From: Prevotellaceae bacterium
GTDB lineage: Bacteria; Bacteroidota; Bacteroidia; Bacteroidales; Bacteroidaceae
Reading direction: 5' to 3'
Assembly: GCA_030523505.1 (NCBI GenBank)
Contig: JAUNIK010000129.1
Location: forward strand, 1-6,684
Length of the DNA: 6,684 bases
Position numbers and translations under genes: made by a program. Below, piece by piece: positions 1 to 6,073 of the stretch; the first letter of the stretch is position 1; each line of letters opens with the position of its first letter. The notes under the pieces were generated by a model. That model searched no databases. It had not been told where the DNA came from and was given only the letters and a program-made list of their open reading frames with translations.

Positions 1-11
1 GGAAAATTACT

Positions 12-467
12 ATGCAACTTACAAAACATTTTCATCTGAACGAGTTTGCTCGTTCATCGACAGCCGCACGATTGGGCATCGACAATACTATCCCCGAGGC
101 ATTGATTCCCAATATACGCAACCTCTGCGAACAAATACTGGAACCTCTCCGTGCCCATATCCGTTCGCCAGTTGTGATAAGTAGTGGCTATCGTTGCAAA
201 GCATTGAACAAAGCCGTTGGAGGGGTATGGAACTCACAACACATGACGGGCGAAGCCGCGGATATAGTATCCAGTAGCCCCTCCCCAACCCTCCCGAGGG
301 AGGGAGTTGGAAAGTTACTCTTGTTGACGTGGGCGGAGTGGATAAAAGCCAACTGTCAGTTTGATCAATTGATACTGGAGAAATCAGGCAACACCGTATG
401 GCTTCATGTATCCTGCTGCCGTGATGCAACCAAAAACCGCAAACAGGTATTGATAGTAACTAAGTAA
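12..467 (+). CDS. M15-family (Peptidase_M15_3-like) zinc peptidase with an in-frame repeat insertion
   Basis: This is a predicted zinc D-Ala-D-Ala carboxypeptidase or endopeptidase acting on peptidoglycan stem peptides, 151 residues long. The family signature is visible: an N-terminal helical part (LTKHFHLNEFARS), then SSGYRC at 57-62, LN..VGG at 65-71, SQHMTGEAADI at 75-85, FDQLILE at 117-123 and WLHVS at 130-134, ending with the typical NRKQ. The probable zinc ligands are H77, D84 and H132, and all are present. There is no signal peptide or membrane segment, as in phage endolysins and related accessory genes, so export would need a holin or another route. Residues about 89-103 (SPSPTLPREGVG and flanks) look like a translated palindromic repeat inserted between the zinc motif and the next helix (WAEWIK). 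The insertion keeps the frame, so the enzyme may still fold. The ATG at 12 has an A-rich upstream context (ggaaaatt). The gene ends before a hairpin terminator. The family call is firm; the cellular role is inferred. Confidence 0.88.
   Translation: MQLTKHFHLNEFARSSTAARLGIDNTIPEALIPNIRNLCEQILEPLRAHIRSPVVISSGYRCKALNKAVGGVWNSQHMTGEAADIVSSSPSPTLPREGVGKLLLLTWAEWIKANCQFDQLILEKSGNTVWLHVSCCRDATKNRKQVLIVTK
276..316 (+). repeat. GC-rich palindromic repeat element, copy 1, inside the M15 gene
   Basis: The core is a 7-bp perfect palindrome, CCCTCCC-GA-GGGAGGG, at 289-304. It is extended by CCAA (285-288) pairing with TTGG (307-310) across a 2-nt bulge. It aligns with the reverse complement of the repeat at 542-599: CCCCTCC, then a variable C-rich arm, CCCGAGGG, GGAGGGA, and a tail ending in GTTA. 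Similarity may run on as far as about 328. Read in the peptidase frame it gives SPSPTLPREGVGK, a proline and glycine-rich stretch unlike the rest of the protein. I recognise such stretches in Prevotella and Bacteroides proteins, but that is memory rather than a search. Confidence 0.7.
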
Positions 468-489
468 CGAAAACGAAGACGAAAACAAT

Positions 490-526
490 AAACGGCTCGG
501 GAGCCTTATTACTCTCGAACCGTTTT
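490..526. terminator. Likely bidirectional rho-independent terminator between convergent genes
   Basis: Positions 490-503 (aaacggctcgggag) pair with 512-525 (ctctcgaaccgttt) over 14 positions, with one C-A mismatch and one G-T wobble, around an 8-base loop (ccttatta). On the plus strand the arm ends in a short T run, 23 nt after the peptidase stop. On the minus strand the hairpin is followed by the T-rich attgttttcgtcttcgttttc, so it can also end transcription of the deacetylase operon. The T tract is short on the plus side and interrupted on the minus side. Confidence 0.75.
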
Positions 527-541
527 ATGATATTACAAAGC

Positions 542-599
542 TAACTTCAAATCCCTCCCCCTCGGGGGAGTCGGAGGGGGGCTGCCGGGAGAGGGTCTT
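542..599 (-). repeat. GC-rich palindromic repeat element, copy 2, intergenic
   Basis: Reading the minus strand, this is the same element as the one at 276-316, in the opposite orientation. It has CCCCCCTCC (581-573), a palindrome CTCCCCC-GA-GGGGGAG (570-555), then GGGAT and a tail TTTGAAGTTAG. Both copies have the same 7-bp arms with a GA centre, the same CCCCTCC lead and the same GTTA tail; the arms differ by substitutions that keep the pairing. It begins next to the deacetylase stop codon and lies before the terminator hairpin, so it would be in the 3' untranslated part of that mRNA. The extra minus-strand lead (598-582, AGACCCTCTCCCGGCAG) has no counterpart visible in copy 1. Confidence 0.7.
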
Positions 600-1214
600 T
601 TATAACACCCCGAACTCATACCCTTTCTCCTTGAGCCAGTCGAGGCTTTTGGGCAGAGCCGTGTGCAGCTTCTCGATGCTCTTCAGGGAATCGTGGAAGG
701 TGATGATGCTGCCGTTACGCGCGTACATCTTTATATTATTAAAGACGTCATCGGCGGTGAGGAGGTTGGAGTAGTCGCGTGTGACAAGATCCCACATCAC
801 AACCTTATACTTCCTGCTGAGCCATATATACTGCGACGGGCGCATCCAGCCGTGGGGCGGACGAAACAGACGGGCTTTCTCGCCGAGCATCTCGTCACAC
901 TTGCGGATATTCTTCGAATAGGTCTGTATGCGATGACGCGCTCCGCCCATGTGGTTGTATGTGTGGTTGCCAATGACATGTCCTTCGGCTGCGAGCTGAC
1001 GGTAGAGGTCAGGGTATTTTCGCACATTGTCGCCCACTACGAAGAACGTGGCTTTGATGCCGCGTTCACGCAGTGTCTGGAGGATGAAGGGAGTGGCTTC
1101 GGGGATGGGACCGTCGTCGAAGGTGAGGTACACCTTGCGCTCGTGACGGTTCATACGCCACAACGCCTTGGGATACATCCAACGAAGGAAGAATGATGGT
1201 TGTTCGATTATCAT
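600..1214 (-). CDS. Polysaccharide deacetylase family protein (NodB homology domain)
   Basis: This is a predicted metal-dependent carbohydrate N- or O-deacetylase of carbohydrate esterase family 4, 204 residues and little more than one NodB domain. The five motifs are visible: TFDDGP at 31-36 (catalytic base D33, metal ligand D34), NHTYNH at 83-88 (metal ligands H84 and H88), RPPHG at 118-122, DLVTRD at 142-147, and ITFHDS at 171-176 (H174, D175). Position 121 in motif 3 is His where Tyr is usual in the wider family, which lines the active-site groove. All the metal-binding and catalytic residues are kept, so activity is likely. I see no clear signal peptide; the N-terminus (PSFFLRWMYPKALWRM) is amphipathic with two aromatic clusters and might associate with the membrane. 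The ATG at 1214 shares its A with the TAA of the upstream DUF2723 gene, and GGGGAG lies just before it, so translation is probably coupled. The substrate (peptidoglycan, glycan chain or other) cannot be read from the sequence. Confidence 0.93.
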   Translation of the reverse strand: MIIEQPSFFLRWMYPKALWRMNRHERKVYLTFDDGPIPEATPFILQTLRERGIKATFFVVGDNVRKYPDLYRQLAAEGHVIGNHTYNHMGGARHRIQTYSKNIRKCDEMLGEKARLFRPPHGWMRPSQYIWLSRKYKVVMWDLVTRDYSNLLTADDVFNNIKMYARNGSIITFHDSLKSIEKLHTALPKSLDWLKEKGYEFGVL

Positions 1215-4200
1215 TACTCCCCGAATTCTACTGGCTGACCACCTTTTGCGTAATAGGCATCTTCGATGGTGCGCATAATGCTGAGCTGCTTGCTGGCGAG
1301 GTCTTTATTGACCATCTCAGTAACCTTGACTACTTCGTTCATGATATACAACTGAGTGTAGATATCACGACGATAGGCGTTGACATCAGGGAGTGAGATG
1401 TAGAATGCAGCATACTCGTAGGCAGTTTTCCACTCGGCGTTGATGATTTCCATTGCTTCCTTCTTCTTGCCGAGGAGAGCATAGGATTCTGCGAGTTCGT
1501 TGGCTCCGTTCATGTAGTTGTAAGGGATGTTGTAATCAGGCAACTCCTTCTTACACTTTTCGAGAGCCTTGAGAGCCTTGTCGTTCTTGCCCTCAGAGAT
1601 GAGGTTCTTTGCGAGTTGGCCGAAGAGACGACGATGGGTGGCACACATACGGAGGACTGTCTCGTCGAGATATACTCCCGGAGTGCTCATGCCGCCGTAC
1701 TTATAGCGGTTCATCATATTGTTGTAGGTCTTCTCTGTATCGAAGTTCTTCACACCAGTCTTGTTGGTGGTGAATGGAGTGATACGGTTGGCAAGACCTT
1801 CAAGCACGAAGTTGTCGCCGAGGTTCATGTAGTTATCAGCACCAACGGTATAGGCAACATATATTGGACGTGTCCAGTTTGCCTTGCTGATAATCTCGAG
1901 CATCATGAGGTCGCCCTTGTAGAGGTGACGCTTACCCTTGAGCGAGATGACCATCTTGTCAGGGATGGTGTCGCTTGCCATCATCATACCGCTCTTGCGC
2001 ACTGCCTCCTTGTCGATGGTGACATATACGGTGTCGGTTGGGATGACATGATATTCGTTGTCGGAAGGCTTGCGCACCCAGCGCTCAAGGATGTTGGCGA
2101 GTTCGAACGGCTCGTCGCCAAACTGTGCCTTTGCCTCTGCTGGATGCTCCTCATAGAACTTGAGGATTACAGGTTTGATGGCAGGATCAACCTCGATCAT
2201 CTCGTTTGTGCCTGAGCAATACTCCAGACGCGACCAGTCGATAGGAAGTGATGGAGAGTCGTAGGCAGGGCGTACCATCTGGTCGATGTACCAGTCGGTT
2301 TGCAGATAAGAGAGGTTGCATACACGGGCATCGGTGCGAACGCCCTCGGTATCCTGGTTGTACCAGAGAGGGAAGGTGTCGTTATCACCATTGGTGAAGA
2401 TGATTGGATTACCCTCGTCCTGAAGAGTCATGAGATAGTTCTGACCGAAGTCGCGACAGGTGTAGCGACCTGAACGGTCGTGATCGTCCCAGTTCTGCGA
2501 AGCCATCTGCACAGGAACGAGCAGACAAACAGCAGAGCATACGGCAGCGAGTGCCACCTCATTGATATGTACGTTCTTTGCAAACTTGTTGAATGCCTTC
2601 TTGAGGAGGTCGATAGCAGCGAGAACGCCAAGACCGCACCAGATAGCATAAGCATAGAACGAACCAGCGTAGGCATAGTCGCGCTCACGAGGCTGACTTG
2701 GTGTCTGGTTGAGGTAAACGACGATAGCGAGACCTGTCATGAAGAACAGGAAGAACACTACCCAGAACTGACGGATACCACGCTGTCCGCGATAAGCCTG
2801 CCAGAAAAGGCCGAGAAGTCCAAGGAGGAGTGGGAGACAGTAATATACATTGTGTCCCTTGTTGTCCTTGAGTACCTGTGGCAGTTTGTCCTGATCGCCA
2901 AGACGGGCGTTGTCGAAGGCAGGGATTCCCGAGAGCCAGTTGCCGTGCTCAACCTCGCCATTGCCCTGGATGTCGTTCTGACGACCGGCAAAGTTCCACA
3001 TGAAGTAACGCCAGTACATGTGGTTGCACTGATAAGAAAGGAAGAAACGGATGTTGTCGATTTGCGATGGAACCTTCACCATGATGGTTTCGCCACAACG
3101 GTCGTAAGGCACAAGGCTACCGTTGACACCGCCCATCCAATCCTCGTAGTGCTGGGTGTGACCAGCATCGTGCATACGAGGGAAGAGCATGTTCTGAGCG
3201 TAGTTGTACTTTATCTTATGGCTCACAACGAAGTATGAGTCCTTCTCGTCAGGAGTAGCCTTCTCCTTGCGCTGCCAGATAGGAGCCTTCTCGACCTTGT
3301 CAGGGATACACATGTTACCCTCGACATTGAGCTTCACCTGCGAGGTGTAAGCAGGACCGTAGAAGAGAGGGCGATCGCCATACTGGTCGCGACTGAGGTA
3401 ATTACCCAGGGTGAAGATATCCTCTGGCGAGTTTTGATCCATTGGAGGGTTGGCTGAAGAACGGATCACGATGACTGCATAACTTGAATAGCCAATCATC
3501 AGCATGAGCATGCAGAGGAGTGTGGTGTTCTTGATGCGTGCCGAGATGAGTGGCATCACCTTACCCTCGATGGTCTTCTTGTAGTTGAGCACGAACCAGA
3601 GGATGACGAGCACGATGGCACCGATGATTGCAGCACTCCATCCATAGCCATAGAATGGTACGCCGAGCATGCCGAAGGCAATGAGGAATGCGATGTTCTG
3701 ACGCTTCTCTGCCTTCTCGTTGTAAGTCTCATATATTGCCCAGCAAACGCTTGCCACAAGGAGGAAGATGTAGATAATCTCGCCTGTGTTGAATGGCATG
3801 CCGAGGGTGTTGACGAAGAACAACTCAAACCAGCCACCGACGGTGATGATGCCCGGAACGACGCCGTAGAGCACTGCTGCCACGAGTACGAACGAGATGC
3901 CGAGGGCTATGAGCGAACCCTTGAGTTCGATATTAGGGAACTTCTTGTAACAGAACACAAGCACGATGGCAGGGATGCACAGCAGGTTGAGCAGGTGCAC
4001 ACCGATAGAAAGACCGGTCATGTACATGATGAGCACGAGCCAGCGATCGGAATGAGGTTCGTCGGCATGGTCTTCCCATTTGAGGATGAGCCAGAAAACG
4101 ATTGCTGTGAAGGCGCTTGAATAAGCATACACCTCACCCTCGACAGCCGAATACCAGAAGGTGTCGCTGAAGGTGTAGATGAGTGCACCGACAAGGCCGG

Positions 4201-4570
4201 AACCCATGATAGCGATGGTCTTTGCCATCGTCATCTCTTCCCAAGAGCGCACAACGAGCTTGCGTGCAAGATGGGTTATCGACCAAAACAGGAAGAGGAT
4301 GGTGGTAGCCGAGAGCAATGCGCTCATGGTGTTCACCATTCGTGCCACCTGTGAAGGGTCACTGGCGAGTTGTGAGAAAAGATTGGCTGTGAGCATGAAG
4401 AATGGTGCGCCCGGTGGGTGACCGACTTCGAGCTTATAGCCGGTGGTGATGAACTCTGGACAGTCCCAGAAAGAGGCTGTCGGTTCGATTGTAGAGCAAT
4501 AAACAACTGCTGCGATGAGGAATGCCACCCATCCGATGATGTTGTTTATCAGTTGATACTTTTTCTGCAT
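1214..4570 (-). CDS. DUF2723 family membrane protein, GT-C-type glycosyltransferase-like (TMEM260-related)
   Basis: This 1,118-residue protein is a predicted integral membrane transferase that would use a lipid-linked sugar to modify exported protein or glycan. The N-terminal domain has roughly ten hydrophobic segments (about 11-28, 81-104, 117-137, 152-164, 178-207, 218-240, 263-281, 292-330, 348-370). The first loop has the family motif TASFWDCPEF (31-40), whose acidic D37 and E39 are typical GT-C catalytic candidates, followed by GHPPGAPFF (50-58). FWYSAVEGEVYA (138-149) is also conserved. A soluble stretch (about 371-575) precedes four more segments (577-590, 601-620, 634-655, 671-690). 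The C-terminal soluble domain includes NGDNDTFPLWY (727-737) and ends in TPR-like helices (about 983-1050). The human protein with this domain, TMEM260, is a protein O-mannosyltransferase; the bacterial role is inferred from that. The ATG at 4570 follows an A/T-rich leader without Shine-Dalgarno sequence. The TAA overlaps the deacetylase start in TAATG. Confidence 0.93.
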   Translation of the reverse strand: MQKKYQLINNIIGWVAFLIAAVVYCSTIEPTASFWDCPEFITTGYKLEVGHPPGAPFFMLTANLFSQLASDPSQVARMVNTMSALLSATTILFLFWSITHLARKLVVRSWEEMTMAKTIAIMGSGLVGALIYTFSDTFWYSAVEGEVYAYSSAFTAIVFWLILKWEDHADEPHSDRWLVLIMYMTGLSIGVHLLNLLCIPAIVLVFCYKKFPNIELKGSLIALGISFVLVAAVLYGVVPGIITVGGWFELFFVNTLGMPFNTGEIIYIFLLVASVCWAIYETYNEKAEKRQNIAFLIAFGMLGVPFYGYGWSAAIIGAIVLVILWFVLNYKKTIEGKVMPLISARIKNTTLLCMLMLMIGYSSYAVIVIRSSANPPMDQNSPEDIFTLGNYLSRDQYGDRPLFYGPAYTSQVKLNVEGNMCIPDKVEKAPIWQRKEKATPDEKDSYFVVSHKIKYNYAQNMLFPRMHDAGHTQHYEDWMGGVNGSLVPYDRCGETIMVKVPSQIDNIRFFLSYQCNHMYWRYFMWNFAGRQNDIQGNGEVEHGNWLSGIPAFDNARLGDQDKLPQVLKDNKGHNVYYCLPLLLGLLGLFWQAYRGQRGIRQFWVVFFLFFMTGLAIVVYLNQTPSQPRERDYAYAGSFYAYAIWCGLGVLAAIDLLKKAFNKFAKNVHINEVALAAVCSAVCLLVPVQMASQNWDDHDRSGRYTCRDFGQNYLMTLQDEGNPIIFTNGDNDTFPLWYNQDTEGVRTDARVCNLSYLQTDWYIDQMVRPAYDSPSLPIDWSRLEYCSGTNEMIEVDPAIKPVILKFYEEHPAEAKAQFGDEPFELANILERWVRKPSDNEYHVIPTDTVYVTIDKEAVRKSGMMMASDTIPDKMVISLKGKRHLYKGDLMMLEIISKANWTRPIYVAYTVGADNYMNLGDNFVLEGLANRITPFTTNKTGVKNFDTEKTYNNMMNRYKYGGMSTPGVYLDETVLRMCATHRRLFGQLAKNLISEGKNDKALKALEKCKKELPDYNIPYNYMNGANELAESYALLGKKKEAMEIINAEWKTAYEYAAFYISLPDVNAYRRDIYTQLYIMNEVVKVTEMVNKDLASKQLSIMRTIEDAYYAKGGQPVEFGE

Positions 4571-4611
4571 TGTATGATTATTATTTGTTTATATGCACAT
4601 TAATCATACAA
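4570..4611. promoter_or_regulatory. 11-bp perfect inverted repeat ending at the DUF2723 start codon
   Basis: Positions 4570-4580 (ttgtatgatta) are the exact reverse complement of 4601-4611 (taatcatacaa), separated by 20 bases. One arm touches the start codon of the DUF2723 gene and the other overlaps the candidate -7 box. Arm centres are about 31 bp apart, close to three helical turns, so a dimeric regulator could bind both on one DNA face. If transcription starts further upstream, the same sequence would form an mRNA hairpin reaching the ATG. The repeat is certain; a regulatory role is inferred. Confidence 0.5.
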
Positions 4612-4616
4612 AATTA
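4609..4616 (-). promoter_or_regulatory. Candidate Bacteroidetes -7 promoter box for the DUF2723-deacetylase unit
   Basis: The minus strand reads TAATTTTG here, matching the Bacteroidetes -7 consensus TAnnTTTG, 38 bases before the DUF2723 ATG. The start of transcription would fall near 4601-4605, giving a leader of about 30-35 bases rich in A and T. I find no TTTG or TTG at the expected distance of about 19 bases upstream (near 4635), so the -33 element is weak or absent. A 128-base gap after the preceding gene supports a promoter in this region. Confidence 0.4.
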
Positions 4617-4641
4617 CAAAGAAAATGGTAGATATTAGGTA

Positions 4642-4662
4642 TTTCTAATTAATAATTAGAAA
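4642..4662. repeat. AT-only 9-bp inverted repeat upstream of the DUF2723 promoter
   Basis: Positions 4642-4650 (tttctaatt) and 4654-4662 (aattagaaa) are perfect reverse complements around a 3-base centre. It lies 26-46 bases upstream of the candidate -7 box, where an operator or an upstream AT element would sit. As RNA after the YqaA-like gene (stop at 4699) it would be a weak AT-rich hairpin without a following U run, so it is a poor terminator candidate. Confidence 0.4.
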
Positions 4663-4698
4663 ATATTAACGGCAGAGGCGAGTTAAAAGTGGTGATGA

Positions 4699-5151
4699 TT
4701 AGATTATTGCTTCGGCACCGAAGACGAGGAGCCAATAGCGGAGGAACTTACCGATGGTGATGGTGGTAAGAGATATAATAATGTTTGCGCGTGTGAAGCC
4801 AAGGATGATGGTAATGGCACTGCCGAGTATTGGCAGAAACGAGAAAAAGCCCATCATAGCACCGCGGCCAGCCATGAAACGCTGTGCCTTGTCGAGGTTC
4901 TCCTTTTTTACATGGAAATATTTCTCGAGCCAGTCGAGACGCCCCATGCGACCGACAACATAGTTGAACACCGAACCGAGAACATTTCCGATGGTGCCAT
5001 AGATGACCAGCGGCCATGGCTCAAGGCCCGCTGCCCAGAATGCCATCATCACCGTCTCGCTGCTGAACGGGAAGAAACTACCGGCAAGGAACCCTGCGAT
5101 GAGCATTCCCCAGTAGCCATAGTTCAAAAAGAGGTCAATCAGAAAATCCAT
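4699..5151 (-). CDS. YqaA-like small membrane protein (DedA/SNARE-associated VTT superfamily)
   Basis: This is a 150-residue integral membrane protein of the DedA-related superfamily; some members of that superfamily are implicated in lipid (undecaprenyl phosphate or phosphatidylethanolamine) translocation and membrane homeostasis. What is visible: an N-terminal hydrophobic hairpin with FFPFSSE (26-32), where the acidic E32 sits inside the re-entrant region, then GNVLGSVFNYVVGR (55-68), an amphipathic loop rich in K and R (70-95), and the C-terminal FFSFLPILGSAITIILG (102-118). This matches the YqaA branch, which is shorter (about 140-160 residues) than canonical DedA proteins of about 200. 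The exact function of this branch is not established. The ATG at 5151 lies 13 nt inside the end of the upstream membrane protein gene, in another frame, so translation is probably coupled. The superfamily is clear; the substrate is unknown. Confidence 0.88.
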   Translation of the reverse strand: MDFLIDLFLNYGYWGMLIAGFLAGSFFPFSSETVMMAFWAAGLEPWPLVIYGTIGNVLGSVFNYVVGRMGRLDWLEKYFHVKKENLDKAQRFMAGRGAMMGFFSFLPILGSAITIILGFTRANIIISLTTITIGKFLRYWLLVFGAEAII

Positions 5152-6062
5152 GTGTTAAGAACGGTAATGACTATTGTTGTCACCAGCACGGCATAGAACG
5201 AGAGGTTGGTGAGCCAGGTGTTGGTGAAGGTGAAGAAATGAGCCACCAGCGGTGAGGCACATATTATCAGCATTCGTAGCAGATAGTCGCTGTGTTGTGG
5301 CTGGAGGACTATGAATATGAGTGTTGCGAAGAACAACATTATGAACACATTGTAGAACATACGTGTCTTGATGTTGTCAGCAAAGCTGTTGGCAAGGAAA
5401 TGCACTGTTCCTGCTATGCCCAATGCAGCAATGAGTAGGAGAGGGATGATAAGCTGTGGTGTGAACAAGCCTTCTGCAATAGGTCCGAAGTCGGTGACAG
5501 TCATCACATGGTCGAGGATGCATGTGTGGCATCCGTTGTGGAGACACCAGCAAAGCCAGAACCAATATGGCGCGAGGATGCCGAGGATAGAAGCTACGAT
5601 GACCTTCAGCGAACCCGACTGAAGACTGGTGAAGAGCAGAAACCAGATGAAAGGGAGGAAGAACAGCACCTGGAAGAACTGTGTGCTCACCACACCGAGG
5701 CAACTGAAGGCGAAGAAAATCTTGCCCATTGACCGGCGATCCTGATAGCTATCGAGGAAGAAGAGCAGTGCTATGATGCACATCACCTGTGAGATGCCGC
5801 CTTCGAGGGAGTCGAAGAGCGACGGAATCATCAGTGAGAGTACCATGAATGAGCATGATACCATACGGCTGAACACACGGATGAGTGAGTTGCTGTTGTT
5901 GAGTACCACCATCAGGAATGTGGATACTCCGAAGAGGAGCATCTGCATCCAGTGGTCGATATCAAACAATCCCATCACCACAAGCATAGCAACGATATAC
6001 ACCACCGTTACAGGCAGTGTATATCGTCCCATGGATACTCTATTTTGAAAACGCTTAATCAA
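5139..6062 (-). CDS. Conserved multi-pass membrane protein of unknown function
   Basis: This protein of 307 residues is almost entirely hydrophobic, with about eight to ten membrane segments (for example 15-33, 38-54, 70-80, 92-103, 115-128, 131-145, 155-174, 205-226, 240-258, 264-280 and 286-305). Recognisable local features are LNNSNSLIRVFSRM (54-67), a polar stretch after the second segment, and DSYQDRRSMGKIFFAF (104-119). I know no function for it; the pattern resembles uncharacterised Bacteroidetes membrane proteins of the DUF6427 type, but this is only an impression. The start is uncertain: the listed start is a TTG 11 nt after the purD stop, which adds LIKRFQNRVS, a basic amphipathic stretch. 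The first in-frame ATG is at 6032 (residue 11), and an in-frame stop at 6086-6084 rules out anything longer. Its end overlaps the YqaA-like gene by 13 nt. The packing suggests co-transcription with purD upstream and the YqaA-like gene downstream. Confidence 0.82.
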   Translation of the reverse strand: MIKRFQNRVSMGRYTLPVTVVYIVAMLVVMGLFDIDHWMQMLLFGVSTFLMVVLNNSNSLIRVFSRMVSCSFMVLSLMIPSLFDSLEGGISQVMCIIALLFFLDSYQDRRSMGKIFFAFSCLGVVSTQFFQVLFFLPFIWFLLFTSLQSGSLKVIVASILGILAPYWFWLCWCLHNGCHTCILDHVMTVTDFGPIAEGLFTPQLIIPLLLIAALGIAGTVHFLANSFADNIKTRMFYNVFIMLFFATLIFIVLQPQHSDYLLRMLIICASPLVAHFFTFTNTWLTNLSFYAVLVTTIVITVLNTWIF

Positions 6063-6073
6063 ATTTACAATGC

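Noticed and set aside
88..429. A 113-codon minus-strand frame opposite the M15 peptidase.
   Set aside because: The plus strand has the full M15_3 signature; the opposite frame is low-complexity and unrecognisable.
12..467. A prophage or mobile-element boundary, suggested by the unsecreted M15 peptidase.
   Set aside because: No phage structural gene, integrase, attachment site or tRNA is visible in the 11 bases upstream or anywhere else in the window, so the idea cannot be supported from here.
468..488. Short direct repetition of cgaaaacgaagacgaaaac after the peptidase stop, considered as a tandem repeat or CRISPR remnant.
   Set aside because: The units are only about six bases, imperfect and without spacers. 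It is better explained as the T-rich tail (on the minus strand) of the terminator.
663..1196. A 177-codon plus-strand open frame opposite the deacetylase.
   Set aside because: The minus strand carries all five NodB motifs; the plus-strand translation resembles no family.
2480..3238. A 252-codon open frame on the plus strand inside the DUF2723 gene, with a similar 199-codon frame at 1616-2215.
   Set aside because: Both lie antisense to a gene with clear family motifs over its full length, and their translations have no domain, no signal and a composition typical of a complement-strand shadow.
4642..4662. The AT-only dyad as a rho-independent terminator for the purD operon.
   Set aside because: The stem has only two G-C pairs and no U run follows it on the minus strand.
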